This document shows, in pieces, positions 5,658 to 7,731 of a stretch of DNA of 7,731 bases. The stretch spans positions 1-7,731 of the forward strand of contig DYTM01000057.1 of the NCBI GenBank assembly GCA_020725985.1. The letters run 5' to 3'. Each line of letters begins with the position of its first letter. The first letter of the stretch is position 1. The translations under genes were made by a program, and so were the position numbers. Under the pieces are notes generated by a model that did not search any database, was not told where the DNA came from, and was given only the letters and a program-made list of their open reading frames with translations. The DNA comes from Methanomassiliicoccus sp. Lineage in GTDB: Archaea; Thermoplasmatota; Thermoplasmata; Methanomassiliicoccales; JACIVX01.

Positions 5658-5698
5658 GCGCGATACACTGATTGCCTGAAGGTCAAATCAAATCGCGC
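5658..5698. repeat. 7-bp inverted repeat upstream of the methyltransferase
   Basis: GCGCGAT (5658-5664) and ATCGCGC (5692-5698) are exact inverted repeats 27 bases apart, filling most of the gap between the MarC stop and the methyltransferase start. It could be an operator pair or an RNA stem that governs read-through from marC. Confidence 0.25.
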
Positions 5699-5712
5699 AT
5701 TGCAGAGGCGGG

Positions 5713-6315
5713 CTAGAGTATCCCAGCCGGCATCAGCCCGAAGATGAAGTCGAAGCTTCCCCGCATGATGTACTCGATCCCGATCGCGGCGATGAGGAGC
5801 CCTATGATCTTCGATGAGATCTCGATGACATTGTTGCCGACGAGCCTGACGATGAGGTGCGCGTTGTGAAGAAGGATCCAAGTGATCAGCAAGGCGAAAA
5901 GTCCCGCGATGAGGGGGACGAGATAGCCGTAGTTGGTGGTCAGGATGATGGCCGTGGTGATCACCCCAGGGCCGCTGAGGATCGGCGTGGCGACGATGAC
6001 CCACGCGACGTTCTGCTCCCCGGCCCTGGTGAGGCCCAGTCCAAAGATGATCTCGATGGACATGAGGAGGAGCACGAGCCCTCCGGCTATTCGGAACCCG
6101 GAGGTTGTGACGCCGAAAAGGGCAAGGAGCTCCTTGCCAACGACGACGAAGATGACGAAGAGGATCCCGGCGACGAGGACCGCCTTGTTCGCGCTCTTGA
6201 TCTTGTCCTCGTCACTGAAGTTCTTGGTCAGAGTGATGAATATGGGGAGGCTGGCGAACGGGTCGAAGATGAAGAAAAGGAGCGTCGCTGCGTACACCAC
6301 GTCCGACAGATTCAT
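5713..6315 (-). CDS. MarC-family multi-pass membrane protein
   Basis: Integral membrane protein of the MarC family; its transport function is not established even in bacteria. The 200 residues contain about six membrane spans, near residues 5-30, 43-64, 70-93, 104-127, 130-152 and 167-190. Family signatures visible are FFIFDPFASLPIF near the N-terminus, FRIAGGLVLLLMSIEII in the third span, and ATPILSGPGVITT (109-121) in the fourth. The length matches the usual 200-220. The ATG at 6315 lies about 27 bases downstream of a TATA-like TTAATAT (6339-6345 on the minus strand), giving a leaderless transcript. It diverges from the prenyltransferase and precedes the methyltransferase. Confidence 0.93.
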   Translation of the reverse strand: MNLSDVVYAATLLFFIFDPFASLPIFITLTKNFSDEDKIKSANKAVLVAGILFVIFVVVGKELLALFGVTTSGFRIAGGLVLLLMSIEIIFGLGLTRAGEQNVAWVIVATPILSGPGVITTAIILTTNYGYLVPLIAGLFALLITWILLHNAHLIVRLVGNNVIEISSKIIGLLIAAIGIEYIMRGSFDFIFGLMPAGIL

Positions 6316-6338
6316 CCGCCCGATATCGAGGAGGAATC

Positions 6339-6345
6339 ATATTAA
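6339..6345 (-). promoter_or_regulatory. TATA box for the MarC gene
   Basis: On the minus strand TTAATAT is centred about 27 bases before the ATG at 6315, the expected distance for a leaderless archaeal transcript. A CGATATCG palindrome (6321-6328) lies between box and start and may be an operator. Confidence 0.5.
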
Positions 6346-6400
6346 GAATTATCGGTTCTCCTCTCGCGGGGAAGGGGGAGGGCAATCCGGGGCGATAGGG

Positions 6401-6408
6401 TTCTATAC
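6401..6408 (+). promoter_or_regulatory. Probable TATA box for the prenyltransferase
   Basis: TTCTATAC puts transcription start near 6430. This makes an in-frame TTG at 6412 an unlikely start and favours the ATG at 6451 or a later one. Confidence 0.4.
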
Positions 6409-6450
6409 CTCTTGCTTCAACGTCTCCCGTTGAATGAGGGGCTCGGATTC

Positions 6451-7437
6451 ATGATGCCTAGCGGAGTGGAGATCGGGCGTACAACGCGGTCGGCTCGATC
6501 TCCTGGCATCCCGGAATCCTCAATGCCAGCCTACCTCATGAAGGCCTACGCTCTCCTCCTTCTGACAAGACCCCACTTCCTCGCATCGGGCGTGCTCCTC
6601 TATCTCATCGGGGTCGGAATCGCATTCAACGGTTCCGGCGCGGTCGATCTCCCGCTCGTTGTCTCGGGTCTCCTCGCCGTGATTTTCGGCCAAATCTCCG
6701 GGCAGATATCGAACGACTACTGGGATCGGATCGGGGACGAAAAATCGGTCAGGACGATCTTCTCGGGAGGGAGTGGCGTGCTGCAGGCGGGGCGGGTGAA
6801 TCCCAACGAGGCTCTCCTCGCCGCTCTGATCTCGGCGTCGATCTCCCTCTTCGTCGCCCTCGCCTCCCAGATCTTCCTGGGCGCGGGTCGGTTCACCTGG
6901 CTTCTGGTCGTGATTGGCATCCTCGGCGGTTGGCTCTACTCGATGTCTCCTCCGAGGCTCGTCTCCACGGGTTTCGGCGAAATCGTGGTTGCGATTGTCG
7001 TCGGCTCCACCCCTGTCATTCTGGGCTACTACCTACTGGCGGGAGCGATCTCCTCCCAGGTGCTTGTCGTTTCCTTGGTCATGATCGCATTCCTTCTTCC
7101 TGTCGTCATCGCGGTTGAGTTCCCTGACTTCGAGGCAGATGTGGCCTCAGGCAAGAGAAACATTACAGTCCGGGCCGGGGTGGAAGGTGCTGCGCGTCTC
7201 TATGCGATCCTCCTCTTCCTTCCTTACCTCGTCGTTCTGGTGGCGATTGGATCTGGCTGGCTCCATCTGCTGGAGTCGATCGTCCTGGCGACCGTCCCGC
7301 TCGCATTGCTCAACGCAGGCATGGCACTTGGACTGCGAGCGAGGGATCTTGGGAAGGCGGGGACGGTCACCTTCAACAGCATGGTGCTCTTCGTTGCGGT
7401 GATGATCCTCCAGCTCGTCTACGCGTTCTCCCTGTGA
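6451..7437 (+). CDS. UbiA-family prenyltransferase, MenA-like
   Basis: Membrane enzyme attaching an isoprenoid chain to an acceptor, by family usually a quinone precursor or a glycerol-phosphate lipid. Numbered from the ATG at 6451, the first Asp motif is N88-D89-Y-W-D92-R-I-G-D96. It is followed by GGSGVLQAGR (106-115), a segment typical of MenA (dihydroxynaphthoate polyprenyltransferase) more than of the archaeal DGGGP lipid synthase. The second motif is D226-x3-D230 with GKRNITVRAG just after. Eight or nine hydrophobic spans follow the usual UbiA layout. The N-terminus is uncertain: family similarity starts near the ATG at 6538, and the ATGs at 6451, 6454 and 6523 are alternatives. It diverges from MarC. 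A role in menaquinone synthesis is likely but not certain without other men genes here. Confidence 0.9.
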   Translation: MMPSGVEIGRTTRSARSPGIPESSMPAYLMKAYALLLLTRPHFLASGVLLYLIGVGIAFNGSGAVDLPLVVSGLLAVIFGQISGQISNDYWDRIGDEKSVRTIFSGGSGVLQAGRVNPNEALLAALISASISLFVALASQIFLGAGRFTWLLVVIGILGGWLYSMSPPRLVSTGFGEIVVAIVVGSTPVILGYYLLAGAISSQVLVVSLVMIAFLLPVVIAVEFPDFEADVASGKRNITVRAGVEGAARLYAILLFLPYLVVLVAIGSGWLHLLESIVLATVPLALLNAGMALGLRARDLGKAGTVTFNSMVLFVAVMILQLVYAFSL

Positions 7438-7443
7438 ATCCTT

Positions 7444-7478
7444 CCACCGTGTCTGTGCGAGAACTGCACCGAGGGTGG
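7444..7478. terminator. Weak nested stem between convergent genes
   Basis: CCACC (7444-7448) can pair with GGTGG (7474-7478), enclosing GTGC (7455-7458) with GCAC (7466-7469). It sits between the prenyltransferase stop and the stop of the leftward winged-helix-like gene. The stems are short, so a terminator role is tentative. Confidence 0.2.
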
Positions 7479-7537
7479 TCTGACAGAATCACCATACTTC
7501 ATGGCGATGACGAAGCAGAACTGGCGCGCCGCGAACG

Positions 7538-7731
7538 TCATTGGGTCTTTGTCAGGTAGTATCCCGCCGATTTGTCTCGCGCCTTCCGCTTTGAGTATCC
7601 CTTCTTCTCAAGCTCCTGCAGCGCGTTCATGCACTGGGCCTTCGGCAGCCGGGACATGTTCGTGATCCTTTGAGCATCCATCATCTTGTCCTCGCTGACG
7701 ATTCCGGCGTCCTTCATGATCTTGAAGACCT
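7538..7731 (-). CDS. 3' part of a winged-helix-like gene, cut by the window edge
   Basis: The frame is open from the right edge to a TGA at 7538-7540, giving 63 residues of the C-terminus. The sequence (VFKIMKDAGI, then RITNMSRLPKAQCMNALQEL, then KKGYSKRK and SAGYYLTK) has the helix-helix-wing order of winged-helix DNA-binding domains: a recognition helix near KAQCMNALQELEKKGY and a hairpin wing ending in the aromatic GYYLTK. Archaeal small regulators often have this form. The start lies outside the window, so length and any extra domain are unknown. It converges on the prenyltransferase, 100 bases from its stop. Confidence 0.6.
   Translation of the reverse strand, partial: VFKIMKDAGIVSEDKMMDAQRITNMSRLPKAQCMNALQELEKKGYSKRKARDKSAGYYLTKTQ

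Noticed and set aside
5047..5679. Rightward frames of 210 and 172 residues opposite the methyltransferase
   Set aside because: They lie entirely over a clear SAM-methyltransferase on the other strand and have no recognisable domain.
5857..6433. Rightward frames of 162 and 166 residues opposite MarC
   Set aside because: The extremely charged composition is what antisense of a membrane protein gives; MarC signatures are unambiguous on the minus strand.
1..7731. CRISPR array, insertion-sequence ends or transposase
   Set aside because: No regularly spaced long repeats, no transposase motif and no terminal inverted repeats of useful length were seen.

Overview
The window looks archaeal, most likely a Euryarchaeota or Thermoplasmatota-type genome. 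Several start codons lie about 25 bases downstream of TATA-like hexamers with almost no leader (3209, 6315), while genes inside operons carry GGAGG-type ribosome sites. The protein set also fits: an SCP2-like protein, a group III iron alcohol dehydrogenase, a DUF3795-like Cys-rich protein, a MarC protein and a MenA-like UbiA prenyltransferase. The lineage is an inference; no rRNA or tRNA gene is present to test it.

Left part (1-920): two short leftward genes, the second cut off by the window edge, diverge from a rightward 182-residue gene. None is recognised. A 13-bp palindrome sits in the shared promoter region.

Middle (919-2492): a leftward, tightly packed cassette of three small genes. 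They are a Cys/His-finger protein, a Cys-motif protein with a highly charged tail, and a helix-turn-helix-like protein. It is closed at its 3' side by a hairpin and preceded by about 330 gene-free bases holding six copies of CTAAC/GTTAG, a purine tract and a perfect hairpin. This resembles an accessory or mobile-element module and is the least explained part of the window.

Right of that (2493-4990): a leftward pair (11-Cys DUF3795-like protein, then an ACT-domain protein of the COG3603/CASTOR type) diverges from a rightward pair (SCP2-domain protein, then Fe-dependent alcohol dehydrogenase). The second pair suggests handling of a hydrophobic alcohol or aldehyde, perhaps presented by the SCP2 protein.

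End (4976-7731): a leftward MarC membrane protein and SAM-dependent methyltransferase meet the dehydrogenase at a strong convergent hairpin. MarC diverges from a UbiA prenyltransferase of MenA type, a possible quinone or isoprenoid lipid enzyme. The 3' end of a leftward winged-helix-like gene runs off the right edge. Only the family-level calls (dehydrogenase, MarC, UbiA, methyltransferase, ACT, SCP2) are strong; substrates and pathways are inferred.
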